Shown here in pieces: positions 42,977-51,978 of a DNA stretch of 64,000 nt; within the stretch, counting starts at the first letter, position 1, and every line of letters begins with the position of its first letter. The notes below the pieces were generated by a model that was given only the letters and a program-made list of their open reading frames with translations, had not been told where the DNA came from and ran no database searches. Source of the DNA: Polaribacter sp. SA4-10. Its GTDB lineage: Bacteria > Bacteroidota > Bacteroidia > Flavobacteriales > Flavobacteriaceae. The DNA is taken from positions 2,207,001 to 2,271,000 of the forward strand of contig NZ_CP019331.1 in assembly GCF_002163835.1 (NCBI RefSeq). Direction: 5' to 3'. A program made the translations under genes and the position numbers.

Positions 42977-44833
42977 TTACTCTACTGTAACCGATTTTGC
43001 TAAATTTCTTGGCTGATCTACATTTTTACCTAACATTACAGCTATGTGATAAGACAACAATTGAAACGGAATTGTAGTTAACAAAGGTGTTAATGCTTCT
43101 ACAGTTTCTGGAATTTCAATTACATGATCTGCAATTTCTTTTACTTGCGTATCTCCTTCTGTAACAATTGCTATAATTTTTCCAGATCGAGATTTTATTT
43201 CTTGAATATTACTAACTACTTTTTCATAATGCCCCTTATTTGTTGCAATAACAAAAATTGGCATATTTTCATCTATCAGAGCAATTGGTCCATGCTTCAT
43301 TTCTGCAGCAGGATAACCTTCTGCATGAATATAAGAAATTTCTTTTAATTTTAAAGCACCTTCTAAAGCCACAGGAAAGTTAAAACCTCTTCCTAAATAC
43401 AAACAATTTTTAGCGTCTTTATAAACGGCAGCAATCTCCTTTACTTTATCTTCTATCTTTAAGAGAGCCTCTATCTTCTTCGGTATTAATTGCATTTCTT
43501 GCATGAACACTCTAAGCTCAGGTTTAGAAACCTCTCCTTTTTTAGAAGCTAATTTTAATGCAATTAACGTTAAAAGTGTAATTTGTGTTGTAAAAGCTTT
43601 TGTTGAAGCAACTCCAATTTCTGGCCCTGCATGCGTATATGCTCCTGCATCTGATTCTCTAGCAATAGAAGACCCAACAACGTTACAAATACCAAAAACA
43701 AATGCCCCTTTTGATTTTGCTAATTTTATAGCGGCTAATGTATCTGCAGTTTCACCAGATTGTGAAATAGCAATAACAATATCCTTAGGTGTAATAATAG
43801 GATTTCTATATCTAAATTCTGATGCGTATTCAACTTCTACAGGAATTCGCGCCTTATCTTCAATAAGATATTCCCCAACTAAACCAGCATGCCATGAAGT
43901 ACCACAAGCAACAATTATAATTCGTTCTGCGTTTAAAAACTTGTTGATATTATCATCTATACCGGCCATTCTTATGATGCCCTCATCTGGCAACATTCTA
44001 CCTCTGTAAGTATCAATAATAGCTTTAGGTTGTTCATGAATTTCTTTAAGCATAAAATGGTCATAACCCCCTTTTTCTATTTGCTCTAAATTCATTTTTA
44101 ATTTCTGAATATTAGCGTCTACTATAGAGTCATCATGAATTTTATGAACTTGTATTGCTTTACCTAATTTTATTATTGCCATTTCTTCATCTTCTAAATA
44201 AATGGCATCTTTTGTATATTCAATAAATGGAGACGCATCTGAAGCAATAAAAAATTCTGAATTATCTTTTCCTACACCAATTGCAATTGGACTTCCTAAA
44301 CGAGCTACAACAATTTCATTTGGCTTTGTTTTATCAAAAACAGCAATAGCATAAGCCCCTATTACGTTGTTTAAAGCTAATTGTAAAGCTTGACCAAGTT
44401 TACAGCCTTCTTGTTTTTTTACTTCTTCTATTAAGTTAACTAGAACTTCTGTATCTGTATCACTTTGAAAAACATATCCTCTAGAGATTAGCTCTTTTCT
44501 TAACGTATCATAGTTTTCTATAATTCCATTATGAACAATAACTAAATCTCCAGACTGAGAAAAATGTGGGTGAGAATTAACATCATTAGGAACTCCATGA
44601 GTTGCCCAACGTGTGTGCCCCATTCCTATATTTCCCTTTCTTCTTCCTTCTTCTTTATTAGTAATGGCTTCAAGATCTGAAACTTTTCCTTTTGTTTTAG
44701 AAAGGTGTATTTGTTTATCATTATACATCATGATTCCAGAACTGTCGTAACCACGATACTCTAACCTTTTTAGGCCGTTTATAACTATTGGATATGCATC
44801 TCTAAAACCAATATAACCTGTAATTCCACACAT
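42977..44833 (-). CDS. glmS: Glutamine-fructose-6-phosphate aminotransferase (isomerizing)
   Basis: Makes glucosamine 6-phosphate from fructose 6-phosphate and glutamine, the entry to peptidoglycan and LPS amino sugars. The 618 residues have the N-terminal nucleophile Cys2 (MCGITGYIG), the glutaminase domain (GHTRWATHG near 73), and two SIS domains (SQSGETADT about 360, SYIHAEGYPAAEMKHGP about 495) ending in DQPRNLAKSVTVE. No glmS ribozyme is seen upstream, as expected outside Firmicutes. It ends a minus-strand operon with a GT5-like protein and a DUF4270 lipoprotein. Confidence 0.97.
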   Translation of the reverse strand: MCGITGYIGFRDAYPIVINGLKRLEYRGYDSSGIMMYNDKQIHLSKTKGKVSDLEAITNKEEGRRKGNIGMGHTRWATHGVPNDVNSHPHFSQSGDLVIVHNGIIENYDTLRKELISRGYVFQSDTDTEVLVNLIEEVKKQEGCKLGQALQLALNNVIGAYAIAVFDKTKPNEIVVARLGSPIAIGVGKDNSEFFIASDASPFIEYTKDAIYLEDEEMAIIKLGKAIQVHKIHDDSIVDANIQKLKMNLEQIEKGGYDHFMLKEIHEQPKAIIDTYRGRMLPDEGIIRMAGIDDNINKFLNAERIIIVACGTSWHAGLVGEYLIEDKARIPVEVEYASEFRYRNPIITPKDIVIAISQSGETADTLAAIKLAKSKGAFVFGICNVVGSSIARESDAGAYTHAGPEIGVASTKAFTTQITLLTLIALKLASKKGEVSKPELRVFMQEMQLIPKKIEALLKIEDKVKEIAAVYKDAKNCLYLGRGFNFPVALEGALKLKEISYIHAEGYPAAEMKHGPIALIDENMPIFVIATNKGHYEKVVSNIQEIKSRSGKIIAIVTEGDTQVKEIADHVIEIPETVEALTPLLTTIPFQLLSYHIAVMLGKNVDQPRNLAKSVTVE

Positions 44834-44857
44834 AGCAATTTTTTATAAGTTAGTTGA

Positions 44858-46444
44858 TTAATTATTTTTCTCTGAATAGGATATTTTTAATTGCGCTCTT
44901 CTTGAACCATTTATAGTTTTATCATGATTCAATATTGTAACAGCTTTTGGGCTCCAATTATAATTTCTGTAAATTGAATCAGATACTGGAGTATCTGTAG
45001 AATTATAAACTTTTAACCTTAATTTTGGTAAATAATCTGTTTCACCACTTAATAAATCAGAAATATAATCAGTAATTTTAAACGTATACTTACTCGGTAC
45101 ACCACCTTCATTATCTAAAGCACCTCCAAAGAAAGATTGCTCACTATAACTATCTTTTACTTGACTTAATACAGGGTTAGAATTTACATCTACACCATTT
45201 TTATATAAAAACAAATTATATGGAGCAATTGTAGTATCTGAAGATTGATTTATATAAAACGTTAACGCTGCATCATTAATTAACCAATTTTCACTTCTTA
45301 AATCAGAAAGTTCATTGCCATTTAGTATTTCAACTGTTGCTTCACTTCCTGCAAGTCCTTGAATTTTCACTTCATTATTTGTAGGATAAATTTTATCCGT
45401 CATTTTAAATGAATTATTTACAATTCCTGATAATTGAAAAGAATGATTTTTAGTAAATACAGTATCTATTACCCCATTCCTTAAAAATGTATTCGTATAA
45501 TAAACTTCTATAGAAGGATTTAATTGAGAAGATGTACTCCTGAAATTAAAACCAATTAAAGAACCGCCTTTTTTACCAGATACATGATTTTTTTCTTTAG
45601 CCTCTATTATAACTCCTCTAAAGTAATTATTAAAAGCATCTTGGGAAGCAAAATTATCACCACCAAAATTATCTAAAAAAACATCTTGCCCAATGCTCTT
45701 CTTCAGTGGAATAAAAGCAACTGGTAAAGGTAAATCTGTATTTGATGTTGTTGTATATTTTACAGTATCCGTTTCGTACAGATTACCATCGCTAGTTCTT
45801 CTTTTTACAATCATTAACGTATCATTTACGCCTGGTGTAAAATCAATATCTGCAAATTCATTTAGGTTCGTTCCTTTTTTCTCATACGTTGCATTAGATA
45901 AATACTGATTTACTTTTGTAGGATCTGTTTGATTTAACCTACTTAAATAAGTGTCTAATTCGTAAATATTTAAAGTAAATGGCAATTCTTGATTTCCAAT
46001 AACAGAATCTAATTCATAAACAGGTCTATCCGTATTTGATTCTAAAGTAGCTTGATAAGGTAGCTTTAAAAAAACCGTATCTATGGTAGTAATTACTTCT
46101 AAATCATCTGGATTCGTATAAGTAACAATTGCTGAAGTTGTATTTATAACAACTTGAGAAACTATAGACGCTTCTATACTCTCATATTCATCATTCGTAT
46201 TTATATAATTACCTAACAAATATTGCCCTTGTAAACCTCCTGAAAGGCTTAATCCACCAGCAATTACACTTTCTATAGGTGCATTTGTTACTAGTACTTC
46301 TAAAATTGTATCTTTTGTTAAAAACTTTGTATTCCCTATAATACTTGTTCCTATGTCTGTAAAGTCTTTTTCACAAGAAATAATTCCTGAAAAGATAAAA
46401 AACAAAACACCTACATAAACGCTTTTTCTAATAATATTTCTCAC
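44858..46444 (-). CDS. DUF4270 domain lipoprotein
   Basis: A 528-residue Bacteroidota-specific exported protein. The N-terminus has a lipobox (FFIFSGIISC, Cys24) and then EKDFTDIGTSIIG, the standard DUF4270 opening. The body is beta-rich with repeated DTVFLKLPYQ-type strands. Function is not established. It lies between glmS and the GT5-like gene (10-25 bases spacing) in an order I recognise from other flavobacteria. Confidence 0.87.
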   Translation of the reverse strand: MRNIIRKSVYVGVLFFIFSGIISCEKDFTDIGTSIIGNTKFLTKDTILEVLVTNAPIESVIAGGLSLSGGLQGQYLLGNYINTNDEYESIEASIVSQVVINTTSAIVTYTNPDDLEVITTIDTVFLKLPYQATLESNTDRPVYELDSVIGNQELPFTLNIYELDTYLSRLNQTDPTKVNQYLSNATYEKKGTNLNEFADIDFTPGVNDTLMIVKRRTSDGNLYETDTVKYTTTSNTDLPLPVAFIPLKKSIGQDVFLDNFGGDNFASQDAFNNYFRGVIIEAKEKNHVSGKKGGSLIGFNFRSTSSQLNPSIEVYYTNTFLRNGVIDTVFTKNHSFQLSGIVNNSFKMTDKIYPTNNEVKIQGLAGSEATVEILNGNELSDLRSENWLINDAALTFYINQSSDTTIAPYNLFLYKNGVDVNSNPVLSQVKDSYSEQSFFGGALDNEGGVPSKYTFKITDYISDLLSGETDYLPKLRLKVYNSTDTPVSDSIYRNYNWSPKAVTILNHDKTINGSRRAQLKISYSEKNN

Positions 46445-46454
46445 TATAAAATAA

Positions 46455-47264
46455 TTAATTAGCTGGAATTAAATCAGCATAAAAATTTAAATAATTTTCT
46501 TTTAAGTTCTCTGGTTGGTATTCTAATACCGGTATCTCTCTTTCTTTAATAAAAGAGGATAGTTCATCAGAAATTGTTTCGCTACCATAAATAATTGCAT
46601 CAGAATTTTCTATGGCGCTTTTTAATATATTAGTATGATTAGGTGTTTTTATAGTTGCTATTTTTTCGTCTTTTATCATATCAAATTTAACTTTACTTGC
46701 TAAATCTTCATTCAAAGTTCCTTCAAAGCCATTATTGTAAAGAGATGTTACAATTTTGCTTTCTGCAAACAAAGGTTCTTCTTTATAAAACTCTTTTAAA
46801 TATAATGGTAACAAAGATGCCAGCCATCCATTAACATGAATAATATCTGGAGCCCAATTTAATTTCTTTACAGTTTCTACAACTCCTTTTGCAAAGAAAA
46901 TTGCGCGCTCATCATTATCAGGAAATAATTTATCATCTTCATCTGTAAAAACAGCTTTTCTTTTAAAATACTCTTCATTATCAATAAAGTAAACTTGCAT
47001 TCTTTCTTTTGGTATAGAGGCAACTTTTATAATAAGTGGCATATCCATATCATTTACAATTAAGTTCATTCCAGATAAACGAATAACCTCATGTAATTGA
47101 TGTCTTCGTTCATTAATTACACCATATCTTGGCATAAATATTCTTGTTTGAACCCCTTTAGAATGTGCATTTTTTGCTGCTTGAAAAGCAGTTAACGATA
47201 ACTCTGTTTCCGGTAAGTAAGGAACCACTTCCGATGAAACAAATAATATTCTCTTGTCCTTCAT
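46455..47264 (-). CDS. Glycogen/starch synthase N-terminal-domain protein (GT5-like, no C-domain)
   Basis: A 269-residue protein matching only the N-terminal (ADP-glucose synthase type) half of GT5 glycogen synthases: SSEVVPYLP at 10-18, FMPRYG, and DIIHVNGWLASLLPLYLKEF at about 147-166. The family's Lys-x-Gly-Gly-Leu substrate motif is replaced by PYLPETEL, and the C-terminal nucleotide-sugar domain is absent. True glycogen synthases are about 480 residues, so catalysis is doubtful. It is conserved as a full gene upstream of DUF4270/glmS in flavobacteria, which suggests a real but different role. Confidence 0.82.
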   Translation of the reverse strand: MKDKRILFVSSEVVPYLPETELSLTAFQAAKNAHSKGVQTRIFMPRYGVINERRHQLHEVIRLSGMNLIVNDMDMPLIIKVASIPKERMQVYFIDNEEYFKRKAVFTDEDDKLFPDNDERAIFFAKGVVETVKKLNWAPDIIHVNGWLASLLPLYLKEFYKEEPLFAESKIVTSLYNNGFEGTLNEDLASKVKFDMIKDEKIATIKTPNHTNILKSAIENSDAIIYGSETISDELSSFIKEREIPVLEYQPENLKENYLNFYADLIPAN

Positions 47265-47290
47265 TAAATCAATCTCTTTTATAAGAAGCG

Positions 47291-47298
47291 CAAAAATA
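47291..47298 (-). promoter_or_regulatory. -7 promoter box TATTTTTG for the GT5-like/DUF4270/glmS operon
   Basis: Minus-strand TATTTTTG matches TAnnTTTG, 26 bases before the start codon at 47264. It faces the panC promoter 32 bases away. Confidence 0.5.
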
Positions 47299-47330
47299 CA
47301 AATTATTATGCTAATATCGTGTTAAAATGG

Positions 47331-47338
47331 TAAGTTTG
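47331..47338 (+). promoter_or_regulatory. -7 promoter box TAAGTTTG for panC
   Basis: TAAGTTTG matches TAnnTTTG, ending 23 bases before the ATG at 47362. Confidence 0.55.
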
Positions 47339-47361
47339 CACACTTTACTTATAATATAGGA

Positions 47362-48210
47362 ATGGAAATTTTTAATAAAAAACAAGATTTAAAAGACTGT
47401 TTATCATCACTTAAAGCAAAAGAAAAATCTATTGGTTTTGTGCCAACAATGGGTGCTTTACATGAGGGTCATTTATCGTTAATTAAAAAAGCAAAACAAA
47501 AAAATGACATTGTTGTAGTCAGTATTTTTGTAAACCCTACTCAATTTGATAATAATGAGGATTTAAAAAAGTATCCTAAAACATTAAAAAACGACATTAA
47601 ATTATTAGAAAGTGCTTCTTGTGATCTTCTTTTTTCACCCTCTGTAGAAGAAATTTATGAAGAAAATATTTCTTCAGAAAATTTTGATTTTGATGGCTTG
47701 GAACATCAAATGGAAGGAAAGTTTAGAGAAGGTCATTTTAACGGTGTCGGTACAGTTGTAAAAACACTTTTTGAAATTATTGAACCTAAAAGAGCTTATT
47801 TTGGTCAAAAAGATTTTCAGCAATTACAAATCATCAAAAAGATGGTGAATAAAAATAGACTTCCTGTAAAAATAAAAGGGTGTCCTATTTTTAGAGAAAA
47901 AGATGGTTTAGCAATGAGCTCAAGAAATATACGCTTAACTAAAGAACAAAGAGATTTAGCTCCTTTTATTTATGAAACACTTAAAAAAGTACGCGAAAAA
48001 TTTGGCTCAGAAAATGCTAATATTATAAATGAATGGGTAGAAAATCAGTTTAAAAAACAACCTCTTTTAGATTTAGAGTACTTTACTATTGCTGAAGAAA
48101 AAACACTAGAAACAATAGAAAATAGAGAATCTAAAAAGAAGTACCGTGCTTTTATTGCAGTTTATGCAGATAAAATTAGATTGATTGACAACATTCGTTT
48201 AAAGAATTAA
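47362..48210 (+). CDS. panC: Pantothenate synthetase
   Basis: Joins pantoate and beta-alanine with ATP to make pantothenate for coenzyme A. The 282-residue protein has FVPTMGALHEGHLSL (HIGH-like nucleotide site, residues 27-41), FVNPTQFDNNEDL, GQKDFQQLQII and the KMSKS-like GLAMSSRN. Length is normal. It heads panC-panD with a downstream membrane protein and is divergent from the GT5-like gene. Confidence 0.97.
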   Translation: MEIFNKKQDLKDCLSSLKAKEKSIGFVPTMGALHEGHLSLIKKAKQKNDIVVVSIFVNPTQFDNNEDLKKYPKTLKNDIKLLESASCDLLFSPSVEEIYEENISSENFDFDGLEHQMEGKFREGHFNGVGTVVKTLFEIIEPKRAYFGQKDFQQLQIIKKMVNKNRLPVKIKGCPIFREKDGLAMSSRNIRLTKEQRDLAPFIYETLKKVREKFGSENANIINEWVENQFKKQPLLDLEYFTIAEEKTLETIENRESKKKYRAFIAVYADKIRLIDNIRLKN

Positions 48211-48237
48211 TAACGAAAAAAATACTATTTTTGCCAT

Positions 48238-48588
48238 ATGTTAGTACAAGTTGTAAAATCAAAAATTCACCGTGTAAAAGTTACAGGTGCAGATTTAAAT
48301 TATATAGGAAGCATTACCATTGATGAAGATTTAATGGATGCAGCCAATATTATTGAGGGTGAACGCGTTCAAATTGTAAATAATAATAATGGTAATCGTT
48401 TAGAAACGTATGCAATTCCCGGGCCTCGCGGAAGTGGAGAAATCACTTTAAACGGAGCAGCATCTCGTCTGGTTGCTGTTGGTGATATTTTAATTTTAAT
48501 TGTTTATGCTTTTATGGAGCTCGAAGAAGCAAAAGCATTTAAACCTTCCTTAGTTTTTCCTAACGAAAAAGATAATACTCTTACATAA
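48238..48588 (+). CDS. panD: Aspartate 1-decarboxylase
   Basis: Makes beta-alanine from aspartate; a pyruvoyl enzyme that cleaves itself. The self-cleavage site is Gly24-Ser25 in [11 protein letters not shown], which becomes the pyruvoyl group; other family residues include [16 protein letters not shown]. 116 residues, normal length. It follows panC by 27 bases, so the two steps of pantothenate synthesis are co-transcribed. Confidence 0.97.
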   Translation: MLVQVVKSKIHRVKVTGADLNYIGSITIDEDLMDAANIIEGERVQIVNNNNGNRLETYAIPGPRGSGEITLNGAASRLVAVGDILILIVYAFMELEEAKAFKPSLVFPNEKDNTLT

Positions 48589-48590
48589 TT

Positions 48591-49535
48591 TTGAATATCA
48601 AAAAGGTTTTAAAAATAATATTACCTCTTATTTTGGGAGGTTTTTTAGTTTGGTATTCTCTCTCTAATATTTCTATAGATGTTTTAATTGGCTACTTTAA
48701 AGAAGCAAATTATAATTGGATTTTTTTAGGATTATTTTTTGGAATTTTAAGCCATTTATCAAGAGCTTATAGATGGAAATTTATGTTAGAACCTTTAGGT
48801 TTTAGACCAAAATTTACCAATAGTGTTTTAGCTGTTTTAGTAGGTTACTTAGTAAATTTAGCACTACCAAGAGCAGGAGAAGTATCTAGAGCTTTAGTGT
48901 TAACAAATTACGAAGACGTACCGTTTGAAAAAGGATTTGGAACCATAGTAGCAGAACGTATTGCCGATTTAATTATGATGTTATGCATCATAACAATTAC
49001 ACTTTTTGTTCAGTTCGATTTTATTTACGAACTCTTAACTAAGAATTTCGACCCAACTAAAATAATTATTGGTTTAGTAATTTTAGTTATTGGTTTTTAC
49101 ATCTTTTCTTCCTTTGTAAAAAAAGCAAAATCCGGATTTCTATTAAAAATTAAAACTTTTGCTTCTGGTTTATTAGAAGGCGTTACAAGTATTTTTAAGA
49201 TGAAAAATAAATGGGCTTTTATTTTTCATACCGTATTTATTTGGGCAATGTATGTTGCTATGTTTTGGGCAACAATACCTGCAATTGAAGGTTTAAATGT
49301 TCCTTTAGGCGGAATTTTAATTGGCTTTATTGCTGGTGGATTTTCTATTGCGGCAACAAATGGTGGCGTTGGTTTATACCCAATTGCTGTTGCTGGAGCA
49401 CTCGCTTTGTTTGATATTCCTACAGAACCCGCAACCGCTTTTGGTTGGATTATGTGGACCGCCCAAACTGCAATGATTATTGTTTTTGGAGGATTGGCGT
49501 TTTTCCTTTTACCCATTTATAATAAGAATAAGTAA
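48591..49535 (+). CDS. UPF0104 / lysylphosphatidylglycerol synthase transmembrane-region family protein
   Basis: A 314-residue membrane protein with about eight helices, of the YbhN/AglD flippase-like family. Family marks include SHLSRAYRWKFML (about residue 55), NLALPRAGEVSRALVL (about 88) with its conserved Arg-x-Gly-Glu, and TNGGVGLYPIAVAGALALF. It carries only the membrane region; there is no C-terminal lysyl-transferase domain. Members move lipids or isoprenoid-linked sugars, but function here is unknown. Start is the TTG at 48591, two bases after panD. Probably part of the panC-panD message. Confidence 0.82.
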   Translation: MNIKKVLKIILPLILGGFLVWYSLSNISIDVLIGYFKEANYNWIFLGLFFGILSHLSRAYRWKFMLEPLGFRPKFTNSVLAVLVGYLVNLALPRAGEVSRALVLTNYEDVPFEKGFGTIVAERIADLIMMLCIITITLFVQFDFIYELLTKNFDPTKIIIGLVILVIGFYIFSSFVKKAKSGFLLKIKTFASGLLEGVTSIFKMKNKWAFIFHTVFIWAMYVAMFWATIPAIEGLNVPLGGILIGFIAGGFSIAATNGGVGLYPIAVAGALALFDIPTEPATAFGWIMWTAQTAMIIVFGGLAFFLLPIYNKNK

Positions 49536-49654
49536 TTTTTGGGCGTTACCTAAAGGTCGCGCTTTCATTACTCGCTTTTTCCTCATGCTAATAAAAATTA
49601 GCATCTCAAAAAAGAGCTCAAACATGCCATTCAATCGCTAACGCAATTATTTGC
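49536..49654. repeat. Bacteroidota intergenic repeat element (GGGCGTtACC ... CGCTAACGCA)
   Basis: Starts with GGGCGTTACC, then AAGGTCGCGCTTTC, an internal hairpin ATGCTAAT/ATTAGCAT (49585-49592, 49597-49604) extended by CTTTTT/AAAAAAG, then GAGCTCAAACATGCC and AATCGCTAACGCA. I recognise this layout from intergenic repeats scattered in many Bacteroidota genomes. It is non-coding and sits between the flippase-like gene and radA. Confidence 0.65.
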
Positions 49655-49713
49655 CAACTTTAAGAAAATCTTATTTTTATCTATTTTAAAAAATTATCAG
49701 CTCATAAACTTTG

Positions 49714-49721
49714 TAACTTTG
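49714..49721 (+). promoter_or_regulatory. -7 promoter box TAACTTTG for radA
   Basis: TAACTTTG matches TAnnTTTG, ending 30 bases before the ATG at 49752. Confidence 0.55.
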
Positions 49722-49751
49722 TTACTTTCAAACTTTAGAAACTCTTTTTAA

Positions 49752-51110
49752 ATGGCTAAAACCAAAACAACTTTTTTCTGTCAGAATTGTGGAACTCAAC
49801 ATGCAAAATGGGTAGGACAATGTGGCGCCTGTAAAGAATGGAATACGATTGTAGAAGAAGTAATTCAAAAAGAAGAAAAGCGTTCTTGGAAACAAGCAAC
49901 AACAGCAAAACAAGTTTCAAAACCGTTAAGAATTGCTGATATTCAGTTAAACCCAGAAGAACGAGTTGTTACCAATAATAACGAATTAGACACCGTTTTA
50001 GGTGGCGGATTAGTAAAAGGTTCTGTAACACTTTTAGGTGGGGAACCTGGTATTGGAAAATCGACTTTATTATTACAAGTTGCGCTAAAAATAAATCAAA
50101 AAGTACTCTATGTTTCTGGTGAAGAAAGTCAATCTCAAATAAAAATGAGAGCAGAAAGGTTAGAAACTAACAATTCTAATTGTTTAATTCTTACAGAAAC
50201 AAACACGCAAAATATCTTTAAAAATATTGAAGCTACAGCACCAGATGTTTTAGTGATAGATTCTATACAAACATTACATACAAATGCTATAGAAGCTTCT
50301 CCAGGAAGTATTTCTCAAATTAGAGAAACTGCTGCAGAACTAATAAAATTTGCCAAAGAAACAGCTACGCCAGTTTTATTAATTGGTCATATAAATAAAG
50401 AGGGACATATTGCTGGACCAAAAATTTTAGAACACATGGTAGATGTTGTTTTACAATTTGAAGGAGACAGAAATCATACCTACAGAATTTTACGATCACA
50501 AAAAAATAGATTTGGCTCAACATCAGAATTAGGAATTTATGAAATGCTTTCTACAGGTTTAAGAGAAATTTCAAATCCATCAGAAATATTAATATCTAAA
50601 AAAGATGCCGATTTAAGCGGAACAGCAATTGCATCTACTTTAGAAGGGATTAGACCTTTAATGATAGAAATTCAAGCTTTAGTTTCTACCGCAGTTTATG
50701 GAACACCACAACGTTCCACAACAGGTTATAATTTAAAACGCTTACACATGATTTTAGCAGTTCTAGAAAAAAGAGCTGGCTTTAAGTTGGGTGCAAAAGA
50801 TGTATTTTTAAATATTACTGGAGGAATAAATGTAGATGATCCAGCCATAGATTTGGCAGTTGTAGCGGCAATTTTATCATCCAATCAAGATATTGCCATA
50901 AACCCGAACGTGTGTTTTGCTGCAGAAGTTGGTTTAGCAGGAGAGATTAGACCTGTTTCTAAAATTGATCAACGTATTTTAGAAGCAGAAAAGCTAGGTT
51001 ATAAAACTTTTGTAGCTTCTAAATACAATAAGATTACTTCTAAAAACCACGGAATTAAATTGATTTTAGTTGGTAAGATTGAAGAAGCTTTTGCTACTTT
51101 ATTTGCTTAG
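49752..51110 (+). CDS. radA: DNA repair protein RadA
   Basis: RecA-like helicase that helps branch migration during recombination. The 452 residues have an N-terminal zinc finger CQNCGTQHAKWVGQCGAC (Cys 10-30), Walker A GGEPGIGKST (about residue 98), Walker B VLVIDSIQT (about 173), the RadA motif KNRFGSTSELG (about 250) and a Lon-like C-terminal domain ending in GKIEEAFATLFA. Length is normal. It is a single-gene message with a bidirectional terminator behind it. Confidence 0.97.
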   Translation: MAKTKTTFFCQNCGTQHAKWVGQCGACKEWNTIVEEVIQKEEKRSWKQATTAKQVSKPLRIADIQLNPEERVVTNNNELDTVLGGGLVKGSVTLLGGEPGIGKSTLLLQVALKINQKVLYVSGEESQSQIKMRAERLETNNSNCLILTETNTQNIFKNIEATAPDVLVIDSIQTLHTNAIEASPGSISQIRETAAELIKFAKETATPVLLIGHINKEGHIAGPKILEHMVDVVLQFEGDRNHTYRILRSQKNRFGSTSELGIYEMLSTGLREISNPSEILISKKDADLSGTAIASTLEGIRPLMIEIQALVSTAVYGTPQRSTTGYNLKRLHMILAVLEKRAGFKLGAKDVFLNITGGINVDDPAIDLAVVAAILSSNQDIAINPNVCFAAEVGLAGEIRPVSKIDQRILEAEKLGYKTFVASKYNKITSKNHGIKLILVGKIEEAFATLFA

Positions 51111-51188
51111 TTTTCTCGGTTTAATTAATTTGGTAAACGCTAAACCCTAAAGGGATAACTTTGATTCCATCTTTTATAAGATTAAAAT

Positions 51189-51223
51189 AAAAAACAGGAA
51201 AGCACATTGCTTTCCTGTTTTTT
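51189..51223. terminator. Bidirectional terminator between radA and the PepSY-like gene
   Basis: Sixteen-base arms (51189-51204 and 51208-51223) around a CAT loop, with A and T runs at the ends. It stops radA and the convergent gene at 51244. Confidence 0.9.
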
Positions 51224-51243
51224 ATACTAAAAAGTTTAATTAT

Positions 51244-51744
51244 CTATAAAAAATTTCCTTCAGCATCCATTTTAACTTTTAAACGTTCATTACCATTCTC
51301 TAATGTTAATTTATATACTTTTTTAGCCTCTCTATCATCCCTATAGCTTAATAAATAAACATCTTTAGAAACTCTCCATTTAGGAAAACGTTCTGCGACA
51401 GCAGTAGCTACTGCTATTGGTAGTCTAATGTTATTATACTTTTCTATGGTATTAATAATATTACTGTCTTTATCATAAACTGCAACAATTTTTCCTTTTG
51501 GAATAAAAAATGAAACAGTATAATAATCATAATCATCATCATAAAAATCTGATTTTCTTACATCATAAGTAGCTACTGACCTTTGTAGTAGTTTAACAGG
51601 TATCGCTGCTTTTTGAGAATCAATCTTATCTAAATATTTGTAATTTCTGGCAAAAATAGTTATCTCAGACAATTCTATTGGATCTTGGGCAAATGCTGGT
51701 ATTGATAAACCAATAACAACAAATAAAATAATTAATTTTTTCAT
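51244..51744 (-). CDS. Secreted PepSY-like protein of unknown function
   Basis: A 166-residue secreted protein (signal peptide to about Ala19-Gln20). The C-terminal part, AVAERFPKWRVSKDVYLLSY then KKVYKLTLENGNERLKVKMDAEGNFL, is the pattern of PepSY-like/BLIP-type beta domains common in Bacteroidota small secreted proteins. No catalytic motif. It stands alone between radA and hemD. Function unknown; it may bind or inhibit a periplasmic partner. Confidence 0.72.
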   Translation of the reverse strand: MKKLIILFVVIGLSIPAFAQDPIELSEITIFARNYKYLDKIDSQKAAIPVKLLQRSVATYDVRKSDFYDDDYDYYTVSFFIPKGKIVAVYDKDSNIINTIEKYNNIRLPIAVATAVAERFPKWRVSKDVYLLSYRDDREAKKVYKLTLENGNERLKVKMDAEGNFL

Positions 51745-51883
51745 AATTTATTTTTTAAATTAGTAACAATAATGGACGTTTTTATATCCTTTTGTCAAAA
51801 CTAATACACTAATTATTCTTTTGCAATGATGATAGTCAGCTGCCGAATAATTAGAAAATAAAAAAGTAGCATAGAATAGAATC

Positions 51884-51913
51884 AAAAAAAAACCGAACAT
51901 CTCTGCTCGGTTT
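51884..51913 (-). terminator. Terminator after hemD
   Basis: Minus-strand AAACCGAGCA pairs with TGTTCGGTTT (one G-U wobble) around a GAGA tetraloop (51890-51913) and is followed by T. It ends the DUF4271-hemD message. Confidence 0.85.
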
Positions 51914-51939
51914 ATATCAATTTATAAGAATTTTCTGAA

Positions 51940-51964
51940 TTACACTTCGACAAGCTCAGTGTAA
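51940..51964. repeat. Short palindromic repeat TTACACT...AGTGTAA
   Basis: Seven-base perfect arms TTACACT and AGTGTAA surround TCGACAAGCTC. I recognise CACTTCGACAAGCTCAGTG as a dispersed palindromic repeat in flavobacterial genomes. It lies between the hemD stop and its terminator. Confidence 0.6.
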
Positions 51965-51978
51965 AGATTCAGCATAAA

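Noticed and set aside
43503..44009. 168-codon open frame on the plus strand inside glmS
   Set aside because: Antisense shadow of a strongly conserved gene; no plausible start context or protein motif.
48226..48233. TATTTTTG box right before panD
   Set aside because: Only four bases from the ATG and 15 bases behind panC in the same operon; panD is more simply served by the panC promoter.
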